From the NCBI GenBank assembly GCA_963785755.1, contig CAWAXG010000075.1, positions 248,001 to 312,000 of the forward strand: DNA of 64,000 nt, given 5' to 3'. Numbering within the stretch: the first letter of the stretch is position 1; each line of letters starts with the position of its first letter. The notes beneath the pieces were generated by a model. That model was not told where the DNA came from and searched no databases. It saw nothing but the letters and a program-made list of their open reading frames with translations. A program made the translations under genes and the position numbers. Source of the stretch: JACCXG01 sp963785755. Lineage in GTDB: Bacteria; Acidobacteriota; Vicinamibacteria; Vicinamibacterales; 2-12-FULL-66-21. This document shows positions 1 through 8,797 of this stretch, piece by piece.

Positions 1-1250
1 AAATGCCTTCCACGAAGAACCCGATGATGTTCGCCACCTTTCCGACGCACGTGCCGCCGGTGCACAGCCCGACGCGTCAGTAGTGGTTGATGTCGAGGAC
101 GGCCATCCGGCGGATCCGCGGGCTGCGCCATCTCTTGTCCGCGGCGGTCACGACTCCACCGGTCTGTCCGTCGGGGCCATTCGGACCATCAGGCGCGTCG
201 GGATCCGCACCGCAGCAGGGGTCTTTGGCCACACACGGCTCGCGACACCCTGACGTCACGGGGCCCTGAGCGACGCCCGAGTCTTGATATCGATGCAGCC
301 GGCTGTCGCTTCGGGACGTCGTCCCGCTGACGGTAGCAGGGCATGTCTCCGACTCGTTCGCAATGCCGACCGCCTCGGATTGCAGTTCCTGAGCCAGTCG
401 TTGACATCGTTGCGCACTGCAATTCGCCGGACCAGTCAGGCACACCATCTGCGACCAGCCGGTGGAGATACTTCCCGACGCTGCCATCCTTGAGAATGAG
501 CTGTCGCCCGAAGTCCGCCGTCACCTTCCATCCCGTGTGGTTCGTGTTGCCGTCGTAGGGCGCAATGTAGACATCCGCCGGCGACATCGTGGGCTGATAG
601 GCGTCATTCGGCGTCCATCCCGCGGTGCCGGTCAAGGCGTCGTTGGCGAAGTAGGTCGTCACGTGGCGTGGGGTCGAAGTTATCGGCCCAGCGATCGATG
701 ACGGCGAACGGCAGCATGCACCTCACCTGATTCCCCGAGGCGACTTCGGCGGTTGCCGTGGCGCGCACGCCCTGCTGGGTAATACCCACCACGGGTCCGA
801 AGAACGTTGGCACGGGCGCACCGAGCGTCGCGCCGCCACGGTACGGACGATCCGGCGTATTCCGAAAGACGTCCACGCGCACGCACCCCGGCTTATCGAG
901 ACACGGCGGAATACTGGTGACATCACATGACGGTCCGCACGTGCCCGTGGGGCCGGAGAACGTGACGCGCACGTTCGCCGCAGAGTTCTGGAGGCCGAAG
1001 ATGGCGTTGGTATTCGTCCACTGAAGCGCTGACTTTGCCGGCTTCCGTAGGTCGATCCGCCATCCTTCATCAGCGCCACCGCTCCGGCGAGGGCGCCGGC
1101 GTCGGCCGCGTTCTGGGCCTGCCCGCGGCTGACCCACATGGCGCCCATGTCGACCACGAACGCACTGAAGGCGATCAACGCCAGCAACGCGATCGCGACG
1201 TGGATGATGATCGCGCCGCGGTCATCCCTGAGTCGTGAATGTGTGGTCAT
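1..1250 (-). pseudogene. TadG-like Tad pilus assembly protein, frameshifted, runs off left edge
   Basis: Reads leftward from an ATG at 1250 with AGCAGGG upstream. The N-terminus has the TadG/TadE signature: a charged start, one membrane segment (IIIHVAIALLALIAFSAFVV), then the ADAGALAGA stretch typical of the pseudopilin-like anchor. The protein then continues in other frames: residues around 1040-640 (NTNAIFGLQNSAANV to CMLPFAVIDRWADN), 660-475 (VTTYFANDALTG to LKDGSVGK) and 470-80 (TGWSQMVCLTGP to MAVLDINHY). An in-frame TGA at 77-79 is followed in the same frame by CTGGTCVGKVANIIGFFVEG up to the window edge, which is the usual end of this family. At least three frameshifts and one nonsense codon interrupt one recognisable protein. 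It is the last visible gene of the tad operon. Sequence error is as likely as decay. Confidence 0.75.
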
Positions 1251-1289
1251 TGGAATCATCCCTGCTGGTGAACGACCTGCTGCTCGCAC

Positions 1290-2769
1290 TTACTTCTGGC
1301 CCTTGACCGGCGGGGCCTGACGCGCCCCGTTGCCGGTCTCCGCCGCCGGCGCATCCACCAGCCCGGGCCCGTCCATACCCTTGCCCACGCCGCCTTCAGG
1401 AACGAACGACTTGAACCTGGTCGGCAGCGGCGGGACTTCATCCGGATTGAGCGGCCGCACCAGGCGCGGCGTAATCAGGACCATCAACTCCGTCTGCTGG
1501 GATCGTTCCGCCTTGGACTTGAACAGGTATCCCACGATCGGCAGCTTGCTGAGCAGCGGGATGCCCGCCGTGTCGTCCTGCGCCTGGTTGTCCAGCAGAC
1601 CCGCAATGGCGAATGACTGACCGTCACGCAGCTCCACATCCGTCTGCGCGCGCCGCGTCGTCAGCGCGGGGATCCGGAAACCCGCCGAGCGTGACGCCGT
1701 TCGCAAAATCGAGGGTGCTGACTTCCGGCATCACCTTCAGCCGAATCATGTCGCCGGCGATCGTGGGCGTGAACGTGAGGCGGACGCCGAACTCCTTGAA
1801 CTGGATCGTCACCGTGCCGGTCGCGCCCTGCACGACCGGAACCGGGAACTCGCCGCCGGCCAGAAAGCTCGCTTCCTGGCCGTTGTAGGCGATCAGGTTC
1901 GGCTCGGCGAGTGCACTGAAACATGCCCTTCTGCTCGAGCGCCTTGATGACCCCGCCGAGGCCTTCCTTGCGCATTGAAGAAGAAAGAGGTTCAGAAAAT
2001 CGCTGAAGACAGCGCCCCGACTGTTCCACGAGTCGCCGTCCACTTTCGTGCTCTCCAGGTCGTGAACGTGCCGGGAACTGCTGCGTCACGTCCGTCCCGG
2101 TCGCCTCAGGACGCGTCGAGAAGAAGTGACCCCAAGCTCCTGGAGCGCCCGCCGATTGACTTCGGCAAAGCGCACCTGCAGGAGCACCTGCTGGCTTTCG
2201 CTGCCACCCGGCACCTGCAGCAGGTTGATGACCTTGCGTTTGGTCGCCGCGGCGGTGGCGATTTCCCCGGCGCGCAGCATCACCCCGGTGTTCGAGACGG
2301 TCCCCGACAGCACCGTGGCATCCTCGTTGGTGCTGACCTGGATGTTCTCGCCCGGGAACAGGACCTGCAGCTGCTGCTGCAGCGCCGCGACCGGCTGTTC
2401 GACCACGATGTCGTACTGGGTGCGACGCGCGTCACCCCAGACGATCAGGCTGATCGTGCCCGGCGCTTTCCCGTCGATCAGGATCTCGCGCGGCGCCACG
2501 ACCGTCGCCTCCGCCACCGCCGGATTGGTCAGCGCAATGCGGGTGACGTTGAAGTCGGTCGACAGGACGGTCGATCGCCCCGCGGTCACGGCGATGCGCG
2601 GCATCGACGGCTGCGCCGGCGCGGTGGGCGGCTGCGCGCCCGTCGGCGTCTGCGGCGCCGGTCCTGCCGGCTGTTGCGCGCGCCCGGTCTCTTGCGAGCT
2701 GACGGTCAGGAGCGCGATCGTGGCCGCCAGCACGCAACGGCTGCGGAGTGTCTGGGTAAGTAGCTTCAT
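1290..2769 (-). pseudogene. cpaC: Tad/Flp pilus outer-membrane secretin CpaC (RcpA), multiple frameshifts
   Basis: Secretin of the Tad pilus, which forms the outer-membrane pore. The start (2769) overlaps the cpaB stop by one base (TAATG), implying coupled translation. The first frame holds a signal peptide, a Pro/Ala-rich linker and the N-terminal secretin/BON region (TRIALTNPAVAEATVVAPRE, then VLLQVRFAEVNRRALQELGV). The remainder is spread over other frames: LGGVIKALEQKGMFQ, SLAEPNLIAYNGQEASFLAG, FKEFGVRLTFTPTIAGD and TDVELRDGQSFAIAGLLDN, ending in PIVGYLFKS and LMVLITPRLVRPL, which are the classical secretin core motifs. Reading the junctions by hand, about six or seven single-base changes between 2135 and 1680 would restore one protein of roughly 490 residues. 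The conserved core between the breaks argues for sequence errors. Confidence 0.85.
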
Positions 2770-3635
2770 TACTTGAGGTCCTCGACGGAACGTTTGCCGG
2801 CACGAATGGATTCAACGGAATAGGGCTGCTTCGACGGTGGTGGTGGCGGCGCTGCGGCCACGGGCGCGGCGGCGGCCGCCTTCCGTGGACGCTGCACCGC
2901 CTTGACGGCCGCGGGCTCGGGCGACGGCGCGCCCATCAGCCCCGCCATGCGCACGCCGCGGGTCTCCGTGGGCGTCACGTCCAGCGGATTGCGCAGCACC
3001 AGCGTGATGGATCCTTCGGTCTGCGCGAGCGCGATCCGCTCGGCGTCGTCGGGAGACACGAGCAGCGTGACCACATTCGACGGCATCGGCTTGCCGTCCT
3101 TGGCCTGCTCGATGTCGTACTTCGTGCCGGCCGTCAGTACCTGCAGGTTGCTGACCACGACGCGCGCCATGCTGTTCTCGCGGTCCTTGATCACGACCAC
3201 GACGTCCACGCGGGCGCCGGGCACGGCGAATCCGGCCACGCCGATGACGTCGTTCACCTTCACGGACAACGCGCGCATCCCGGCCGGAATCGAGGGCGAG
3301 AGACCCGCGCCCGCCTCCTTCGGCGCCAGCTTGCGTTCGGTCAACGGTTCGTTGACCGCCAGCGCCTCAATCAGGCCCCGTCCGACGACGGCGTCGACCG
3401 AGTCGAAGCTCCCCTCGAGGGGCGTCGCGGCGGGCCACCCGACGGCCTTGACCTGTTCTTTCGCCACTCGGGTACCGAGCGGCATGTTCTCGGCAGCGAC
3501 GACGACATATTTGGTCGCGACCTCCACTTGACGGACGGGAATACTCTTGATGGTTCTGAAGACTCCGTATGTCGCCAGGGCGGCCAGGCCGACGGCCACG
3601 AGCAGGACGAGCATGGTGCGATTGCGGCGATTCAT
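2769..3635 (-). CDS. cpaB: Tad pilus assembly protein CpaB (RcpC)
   Basis: 288 residues, intact between two frameshifted neighbours. An N-terminal membrane anchor (about 7-26) precedes a SAF domain (VVVAAENMPLGTRVAKEQV, about 45-105) and the RcpC/CpaB region with IPAGMRALSVKVNDVIGVAG and VPGARVDVVVVI. The C-terminus is an Ala/Pro-rich tail that may reach into the periplasm or bind peptidoglycan. CpaB acts with the CpaC secretin to pass the Flp pilus through the outer envelope. The start at 3635 is supported by AAGGAG about 8 bases upstream. Its stop overlaps the cpaC start by one base. Confidence 0.93.
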   Translation of the reverse strand: MNRRNRTMLVLLVAVGLAALATYGVFRTIKSIPVRQVEVATKYVVVAAENMPLGTRVAKEQVKAVGWPAATPLEGSFDSVDAVVGRGLIEALAVNEPLTERKLAPKEAGAGLSPSIPAGMRALSVKVNDVIGVAGFAVPGARVDVVVVIKDRENSMARVVVSNLQVLTAGTKYDIEQAKDGKPMPSNVVTLLVSPDDAERIALAQTEGSITLVLRNPLDVTPTETRGVRMAGLMGAPSPEPAAVKAVQRPRKAAAAAPVAAAPPPPPSKQPYSVESIRAGKRSVEDLK

Positions 3636-3659
3636 CTCTCTTCTCCTTAACCTTGGCGG

Positions 3660-4143
3660 CTACTCTCTGCGCATGATGCTGGCGGATCGGAGCCGGATGG
3701 TTCCCAACCCGGCGCCAAACAGATTCATGATCGGTCCGACGAACGAATGCTCGTGGTCGTATTCCACGATCACCGTCACCTGGTCGACGGTCTTCGCTGG
3801 CGTGCTGCCCGCGACGGTGACGGTCTGCATGGTCATCTGGGCGCACCTCGAGTCCTTCACCACCGCGGCACCGCACGCGCGGACCGGGCCGTTGAGGCCG
3901 CTGGCCGTCAGATAGCTGATCGCGCGGTTCTGCGCTTCCGTGGCGGTGTAGCCAGCAGGACGTCAAGATGCCGAGCCGGGCGCCTTCTCGCGCGGCGTTG
4001 GTGACGCTCTCGTAGCGCTGAAACATGAACCCGAAATCGATGATGCCGAAGACCACGACCAGGAGCAGCGGCAGCGTCAGCGCGAGTTCGATGACCGCCT
4101 GGCCTCGCTCGGTCGATCTGCGAGCCGTGATTAGTGTCGCCAT
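3660..4143 (-). pseudogene. TadE-like pseudopilin, single frameshift
   Basis: Minor pseudopilin of the Tad apparatus. The first frame, from ATG at 4143, gives ERGQAVIELALTLPLLLVVV, a class III leader and hydrophobic stem, followed by FGIIDFGFMFQRYESVTNAA and EGARLGILT. Around 3950-3960 the frame changes to GYTATEAQNRAISYLTASGL and continues through VNGPVRACG-type sequence to VIVEYDHEHSFVGPIMNLFG and the stop at 3660. One base change near 3955 would restore about 160 residues, normal for TadE. The start lies 13 bases inside the end of the prepilin peptidase gene, so the two are probably translationally coupled. Both halves look functional, so an assembly error is plausible. Confidence 0.8.
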
Positions 4144-4652
4144 AATGTGCACAGCGCTCCTACCGCAATGGGAATGGCATAGGCGAGCCGCGGCGCGTGG
4201 CCGTCGGTCAAGGTCAGTCCAGGCACCGGCTGCGGTCCGACCACTCGCCAGTGCATCAGCATCAGCCAGATATTCGACAAGGCTTGCCGGGTGTAACCGC
4301 GTAACAACGTCACGCCGAGGCCAATCACACCGCCGGCCATCGCCGTGAACATCGCCATGTACACCGCGTCGAGTGGTCCGAGCCACGCGGCCAGTGCCGC
4401 GAGCAGCTTCACATCGCCCGCGCCCATGCCGCCCAGCGCAAAGAATGGCAGGAAGAGGGCGACGCCCAGCATCCACGCGAAGACTGCGGTCAGGGTGGCG
4501 GGCAGACCGCCGGACAGAATCGCGACCAGCATCGCCAGGATCGCGGCGCTGAAGGTCAACAGATTCGGGATCCGTCGGGTGCGCACATCGAACCCCACGG
4601 CCACGATGGCAACCACCAGAACCGCGCCGATGCGAATGTGTTCAAGCGTCAT
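4131..4652 (-). CDS. Prepilin peptidase, A24 family (CpaA/TadV-like)
   Basis: Small polytopic inner-membrane aspartic protease (about 173 residues from ATG 4652) that removes the leader from Flp pilins and TadE/F pseudopilins. The two catalytic aspartates are visible: one in FDVRTRRIPNLLTF after the first membrane helix, and one in the GxGD motif GGMGAGDVKLLAALAAWLG. It has the short form without the N-methylase domain, as usual for Tad loci. Two starts are possible, ATG 4679 or ATG 4652; neither has a convincing ribosome site, and 4652 places the first helix where the family expects it. The 3' end overlaps the TadE-like gene. Confidence 0.85.
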   Translation of the reverse strand: MTLEHIRIGAVLVVAIVAVGFDVRTRRIPNLLTFSAAILAMLVAILSGGLPATLTAVFAWMLGVALFLPFFALGGMGAGDVKLLAALAAWLGPLDAVYMAMFTAMAGGVIGLGVTLLRGYTRQALSNIWLMLMHWRVVGPQPVPGLTLTDGHAPRLAYAIPIAVGALCTLWRH

Positions 4653-4689
4653 AACCAATGTTGGAGAAAAAAGTGTCATTGCCCCGATA

Positions 4690-4944
4690 CTACGAGCCGG
4701 CGGATGCGGGTTCCGGCGGATCCCACCGGCCGGGGACACCGTTGGTCGGGTCGAGCCAGCTTGCGTAAGTGGCTCCGATAACACCTGGTAAGGTCATCAG
4801 TACTGCCCACCCGGCGATGCCGAAGAACGCTGCGAGCAGCGCATACTCCACCAGGTCCTGGGCGCCGTCGTCGGCAATGAAGCGAGCGAGCAACCCCGGT
4901 CTGATGTCGTCACCGCGAGCGATTCGTTGAGCGTTAGAACACAT
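4690..4944 (-). CDS. Flp-type pilin-like protein with extended C-terminus
   Basis: 84 residues from ATG 4944. It contains the Flp stem: a Glu-containing stretch (GAQDLVEYALLAAFFGIAGW) preceded by a basic leader (GLLARFIADD). The C-terminal half (ATYASWLDPTNGVPGRWDPP) is longer and more Pro/Trp-rich than the main pilin next door, so this may be a minor or tip pilin. It lies directly between the main flp gene and the peptidase that should process it. The start is chosen by the usual short leader length; the frame stays open upstream to 5067 but that part looks non-coding. Confidence 0.75.
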   Translation of the reverse strand: MCSNAQRIARGDDIRPGLLARFIADDGAQDLVEYALLAAFFGIAGWAVLMTLPGVIGATYASWLDPTNGVPGRWDPPEPASAGS

Positions 4945-5041
4945 CTTTGATTCGGCCCTGCTGTACCCACGAAGATGACCGTCAGGACAAACCCGACAGA
5001 CGAGCGGCGCAGGCCGCCCGTCTGTCACTCTCGGGTCGCGC

Positions 5042-5227
5042 TTACGAAGAGGCGCCCGCTGCCGCACCCGTGACCGCCTGGGTGTTCGTGTACAGCGTGG
5101 TCACGTCAACGCCGATGGTCTGAATGATCGTCCACGCCACCACCGAGATGAACGCCGCGAGCAGCACGTACTCGATGATGTCCTGGCCCGATTCCTCACG
5201 AACGAAACGATTGAACAGGTTCTTCAT
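5042..5227 (-). CDS. flp: Flp major pilin
   Basis: 61 residues, the typical size of a Flp pilin. Leader MKNLFNRFVREESG, then the processing and stem motif QDIIEYVLLAAFISVVAW, in which the Glu-Tyr pair is the Flp hallmark, and a short Thr/Ala-rich tail. The start has GGAGGAG about 9 bases upstream. It is the first pilus structural gene of the operon in transcription order, consistent with the high expression a major pilin needs. Cleavage by the A24 peptidase encoded at 4131-4652 is expected. Confidence 0.92.
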   Translation of the reverse strand: MKNLFNRFVREESGQDIIEYVLLAAFISVVAWTIIQTIGVDVTTLYTNTQAVTGAAAGASS

Positions 5228-5433
5228 GACTTCTCACTCCTCCGACTTGACAGTTGATACATGCGGGACCATCCCGCTCGGCGCAGCCGCACGCGATGTC
5301 CTGTGCCTCGTGACGAGCCGACTCACCGGCTCTTTTCACCAGTAATGGCGTGAGGCAACCGACACCGCGATACCGACCACTTGCACAGGCTCATGAACAG
5401 CGGCCAACCGGCTGTGCCGTCCGATTGGCCGCC

Positions 5434-5453
5434 TTCCGCCACAGTTGGCGGAA
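5434..5453 (-). terminator. Short perfect hairpin after the PilZ gene
   Basis: Seven-base perfect arms, TTCCGCC (5434-5440) and GGCGGAA (5447-5453), around a six-base loop, just past the stop of the PilZ gene (5456). There is no U-tract on either strand, so it may be a weak terminator, an mRNA-stability hairpin or an operator ahead of flp rather than a classical intrinsic terminator. Confidence 0.3.
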
Positions 5454-5455
5454 AC

Positions 5456-5803
5456 TCACACGCTCGTTCCGACGATGCGACCGATCTCGGCAACACCGGG
5501 CCGCAGACGGGCGATCAGGCGCCGGAGCGAATCGGGCGCCGGCGTGGTCATCCACAGAAACTCGGCACCGAGCTCGTACCCTGACGATCCTGGATGTTCG
5601 CTGCACCGGGTGATGCGGATGTCCTCGACGTATTTCCTGCCCTCGAACAACACGGTCAGGCACCCCGTCGTCCCGTCAGCAACAGCGCTGTCGGATTCCA
5701 GCAGGCATCCGGAACCGCTGATGTTGACCAGCCGGACATGCACCGTTCTTCCCAACACCGCCAGGAGGTCATCGCCCGTCATCAGTTTGTTGATCGCGTC
5801 CAC
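5456..5803 (-). CDS. PilZ-like domain protein
   Basis: 115 residues. The central part reads VRLVNISGSGCLLESDSAVA, matching the [D/N]xSxxG segment of PilZ domains, followed by beta-strand-like stretches (GCLTVLFEGRKYVEDIRITR, YELGAEFLW). The RxxxR arginines that normally precede the domain are not seen, so c-di-GMP binding is uncertain. It sits two bases downstream of a second PilZ-like gene and directly upstream of the Flp pilin genes, which suggests c-di-GMP control of the Tad pilus. The N-terminal 15 residues look like a short helix. Confidence 0.65.
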   Translation of the reverse strand: MDAINKLMTGDDLLAVLGRTVHVRLVNISGSGCLLESDSAVADGTTGCLTVLFEGRKYVEDIRITRCSEHPGSSGYELGAEFLWMTTPAPDSLRRLIARLRPGVAEIGRIVGTSV

Positions 5804-5805
5804 GT

Positions 5806-6117
5806 CTACACCGCCTCGGGCAGGCCGCCGCCCGTGGGCATCAGCGAGACGGATTCAATGCCGAGACGAATCTCGTGTCGCACACTCCCGTTCACCACAA
5901 CGGGCCGGCTCTCGAGGACCTGCACGCGAAACGCGACGTTGCTGCTTTCGGTCATGAGATGCAGTGACATCACCTCGCCGATGACTGCCGGCGCGGTACT
6001 GACCGCAGCGAACTCCTCAGGGTGAATGCGATTGACGGCAACATCGCGCAGCACCTGCATGACGCCATCCCAGGGACTGTCCACCACGAACCTGGGATGC
6101 GTACGACGAACGGTCAT
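5806..6117 (-). CDS. PilZ-like protein with RxxxR motif
   Basis: About 103 residues from ATG 6117 (GAGGTGGAG immediately upstream); the frame is open further up but the extra residues look unrelated. It opens with MTVRRTHPRFVVDSPWDG, in which RTHPR fits the RxxxR c-di-GMP contact, and continues with beta-strand-like segments (APAVIGEVMSLHLM, FRVQVLESRPVVVNG, HEIRLGIESV). The second PilZ motif (DxSxxG) is not obvious, so the assignment rests on the arginine motif, the size and the neighbour. It begins the gene string that leads into the Tad pilus operon. Confidence 0.55.
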   Translation of the reverse strand: MTVRRTHPRFVVDSPWDGVMQVLRDVAVNRIHPEEFAAVSTAPAVIGEVMSLHLMTESSNVAFRVQVLESRPVVVNGSVRHEIRLGIESVSLMPTGGGLPEAV

Positions 6118-6535
6118 CTCCACCTCGTAATCAACAAAGAAGAGTCCATCCACTGATTGCGGCTGCATTCGAGCGTCGGACTCGGGGGATTAAAAGGCAA
6201 CGACGGTGCCGATCGGGAGGCGGAATCAATCCAACCGGCTAAGTCATGCAGGCGCAGTCACTTCCCTGCCGAACGCACAGCAAGGTTCGGAGCGTCGCGA
6301 TCAACCGGCCTCGAAGGGTTATGGTTCTGGCCACAAGAAAAGGCGTCGAGAGGGAGAGTCAGCGAAGAGACCCTCGGGTGACAGTTGCCGCTGGATCCGG
6401 GAAGCGTCGATACCTCGCCGCCGCGCCGTGCGTGAACGCACGAACGAGCGAAGAGAGACCGATGACTGGAGGGAAAGTCGACTGATGAGGGAGGCGCAGC
6501 GCTGCAGCACCGTTATCCGGGCGCAGCGTTGCGGG
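6118..6535. other. Intergenic, leader of the PilZ/tad gene string; no gene seen
   Basis: No coding frame here has a ribosome site or family resemblance. By position it should hold the promoter of the leftward PilZ/tad genes and the 3' end of the DUF362 gene. I found no convincing -35/-10 or -24/-12 pair and no riboswitch that I can name. Confidence 0.5.
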
Positions 6536-7558
6536 TTAGAGCTTCGGCAGGCGGAGTGGCTTGAACTCGTCGACTACGTCGAAAGTGGCGGCAAATCTGT
6601 CGACGGACTCGCCGCGTTGTTCGATTCGACTCGCGTCGATATTTCCCAGGTAATACTGGGCCTCGGCGAGGTAGTGCAACTTTCGCGGATCCAGGCCGAT
6701 CGCACGGCAACAGGTCGCATCGGCCGCCACGACATCCCGGCTCATCGCAATGAAGCCGGCCTGCCTTGGCCGCCCCATAATGGGACCGTCTCCCTCCATC
6801 GCGGTTACCGCATCCACGATCGACAGCTGCGGGCGGATGGTCGCATTCAAGTCGAGAATCGACTGGGCAATGCCGTGCATGTGAAGAATGTTCTTCGGCC
6901 AGCCGTACACGGCTCCCGGCACGACGCCGAAGAAGTTCTTCATTCCTGCCGTCATCCCTGCCCAATGATGCGTCTTCAGCTTCGGCATCGAGACGACCAG
7001 GTCAGAACGCAGCACGGAGACAGGCAGCGCGAGCCGCTCGAGGCCCATGTATCCGCTCCTCAACGGCACATATTCGACGTCATCCTCGTTCAGATCGACG
7101 AACTGCACACGCTCGTCACGAAGGAGGTCGTAGAGGCCCGTTCGCGTGAGCAGATATTCCGTGTCGCGTCGGTGGCCCGGCCCTTCGCCGACAACCACCT
7201 CGGCCGCCCCCGCTCTCCGAAGCGCCACGACGGCGCCGGCGACGACGAGCGGGTTGGTATTGATCGCCGTGCCCGGTTCGTACTCGACGATGTTGGGCTT
7301 GAGGAACACGCGGCGGCCGGTGACGTCTACCCCCAGGTCCCGGAGTCCTCGACCAATCAGGTCACTGAAATCCACGTCGTAGGTGGCCGCCGGCAACAGC
7401 TCGACGACCGACCGATCGGGGACGCTGAACAGACGCGCATCGAAGGGCCGGCGCCGGCTGCACGCGGCCGCAAACAACGGCAGCGACACCGCGCCGATGA
7501 ATCCACGCCGGGAGAGACGCAGGTCGTGCAGCCGTTCGTCAAAGCGCGAAGGCTTCAT
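6536..7558 (-). CDS. DUF362 domain protein with Tat-type signal
   Basis: About 340 residues from ATG 7558, overlapping the upstream gene by 20 bases. The N-terminus has a twin-arginine export signal (LRLSRRGFIGAVSLPLFAAA). The body matches DUF362: VFLKPNIVEYEPGTAINTNP, AAEVVVGEGPGHRRDTEYLL, LVVSMPKLKTHHWAGMTAGM, KNFFGVVPG and LSIVDAVTAMEGDGP. DUF362 proteins are often iron-sulfur associated; here no C-terminal ferredoxin cysteines are present, so this is the stand-alone form. The reaction is unknown. The coupling to the toroid protein upstream suggests a shared exported or membrane-associated process. Confidence 0.8.
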   Translation of the reverse strand: MKPSRFDERLHDLRLSRRGFIGAVSLPLFAAACSRRRPFDARLFSVPDRSVVELLPAATYDVDFSDLIGRGLRDLGVDVTGRRVFLKPNIVEYEPGTAINTNPLVVAGAVVALRRAGAAEVVVGEGPGHRRDTEYLLTRTGLYDLLRDERVQFVDLNEDDVEYVPLRSGYMGLERLALPVSVLRSDLVVSMPKLKTHHWAGMTAGMKNFFGVVPGAVYGWPKNILHMHGIAQSILDLNATIRPQLSIVDAVTAMEGDGPIMGRPRQAGFIAMSRDVVAADATCCRAIGLDPRKLHYLAEAQYYLGNIDASRIEQRGESVDRFAATFDVVDEFKPLRLPKL

Positions 7559-8399
7559 GGCCCTCCTCAGCCCGCAGCGCATACAAGCACAGCGCGGCGG
7601 CCATCTGGTTTCCGAACTCGAGCGTCGTCGGAACCTGTCCGATCAGCGCATCGCGAACTGCTGAGGTGGGACGCCTCAGAATGCTCAGCGCGATGAATGC
7701 CAGAGAGAGCGCGATGCCTGAAGCCTCCGCGACAGCGGCGCGCTCCAGGAAATCGATACTCCGTTCAATCTCCGGCAGCGTGCGGCGATCGTGCATGGCC
7801 AGAAGCGCGAGCGCGGTCGACGGCACGAATGGTCTGAGCTCCTGACCGAGCATGTTCGCATTGCCGTAATTCCAGCCGCCATCCTTGCAGCATCGGTCGA
7901 TCAGCAGGCGCTCGGCGATACGAATGCGCTCCGCATCGAGTGGAATCCCGCCCGCTCGGGCGCACTGCTTGAGGGCAAGCAGGCACCAGGCGGTCGGCTC
8001 CACCCAGCTGAAGGTGCCGGCGATCCACGACCATCCCTGAAGACTGTTGTCCTGTCTGTTGATCTTCGATGGCGGAAGCGTTTTCCCGCGAACGCCCAGG
8101 AGTGCGTCAAGGATCGCGCTGTTCCCGCGTTCGTGCGTGACCTGCCGCGCGTTCAGCGTCAGAAGCGCGAGAGCGTGGAACGCATAGTTGGGAGTCCCAT
8201 CGCGGCGTTCGAGCAGGAGGCCCTCGGACTCCGGCCAATTCTGGAGCACGACCGGGTCTGCGCGTTCGCCGAGCGCGAGCAGGGCCCAGCACGTCGGTTC
8301 CAGGCGACTCCGCTTACCGCGGTGATACGCCCAACCTCCGTCCGCATTTCTGGTGCGGATCAGAGCCTGTTCGAGGGCTTGCAGACGGGCTGTAGGCAT
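7539..8399 (-). CDS. Alpha-alpha toroid (squalene/prenyltransferase-fold) repeat protein
   Basis: 286 residues with repeated helical units carrying QW-like and DGGW motifs: TRNADGGWAYHRGKRSRLEP near the N-terminus, GWSWIAGTFSWVEPTAWCLL in the middle and CCKDGGWNYGNANMLGQELR later. These repeats identify the terpenoid-cyclase/prenyltransferase toroid. The catalytic DxDD motif of squalene-hopene cyclases is not seen and the protein is about half their length, so I do not call it a cyclase. It has no signal peptide. Its 3' end overlaps the DUF362 gene, and such pairs are likely to work together. Confidence 0.75.
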   Translation of the reverse strand: MPTARLQALEQALIRTRNADGGWAYHRGKRSRLEPTCWALLALGERADPVVLQNWPESEGLLLERRDGTPNYAFHALALLTLNARQVTHERGNSAILDALLGVRGKTLPPSKINRQDNSLQGWSWIAGTFSWVEPTAWCLLALKQCARAGGIPLDAERIRIAERLLIDRCCKDGGWNYGNANMLGQELRPFVPSTALALLAMHDRRTLPEIERSIDFLERAAVAEASGIALSLAFIALSILRRPTSAVRDALIGQVPTTLEFGNQMAAALCLYALRAEEGHEAFAL

Positions 8400-8797
8400 T
8401 GTCGTTTGTCGTCGCAGATCTCTTGAAAACCGGGCGAGGAGCTGAAGGCCTATTTGCCGCGGTCGTCAGCGGCGTGAAGGCAAAGCATGTGCCCGCCGGA
8501 CGACTGCCGCTGTTCCTGCGTGTGTCTTGGGTGTTGCTTGAAACGGGAGGCGTGCTGCCAATGCCTTACTATGCCCGGGACCACAACTTCTGCAGCCGGC
8601 CGGGTGCCTTCTCCGAACGCAAGTCGAGATGGAAAGAAGCGAAGAATGCCGGGTTCACTTCACATGAATGGGCGCAACACGCAGTCATGCGGCGGGAACG
8701 CAGGTGGCATCGGGTGTGCCATGGATGCCAGGTGGCCGACGGGAGAGTGTTCCTTCGCGCGGCCCCAACGACCTTTTACCTCGGGCGAGAGAAGACG
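8400..8797. other. Divergent intergenic region, nothing identified
   Basis: About 400 bases between the divergently transcribed toroid gene and the TonB-like gene. Reading frames extend through it, but none has a ribosome site or recognisable protein. It presumably carries promoters for both sides; no clear motif was seen. Confidence 0.5.

Noticed and set aside
6240..6310. c-di-GMP riboswitch in front of the PilZ/tad genes
   Set aside because: A GCACAGCAAGG-like string is present, but on the wrong strand for the leftward operon and without the second conserved part of the GEMM fold.
6206..7696. 496-codon plus-strand frame opposite DUF362
   Set aside because: No ribosome site and antisense to a gene with clear conserved motifs.
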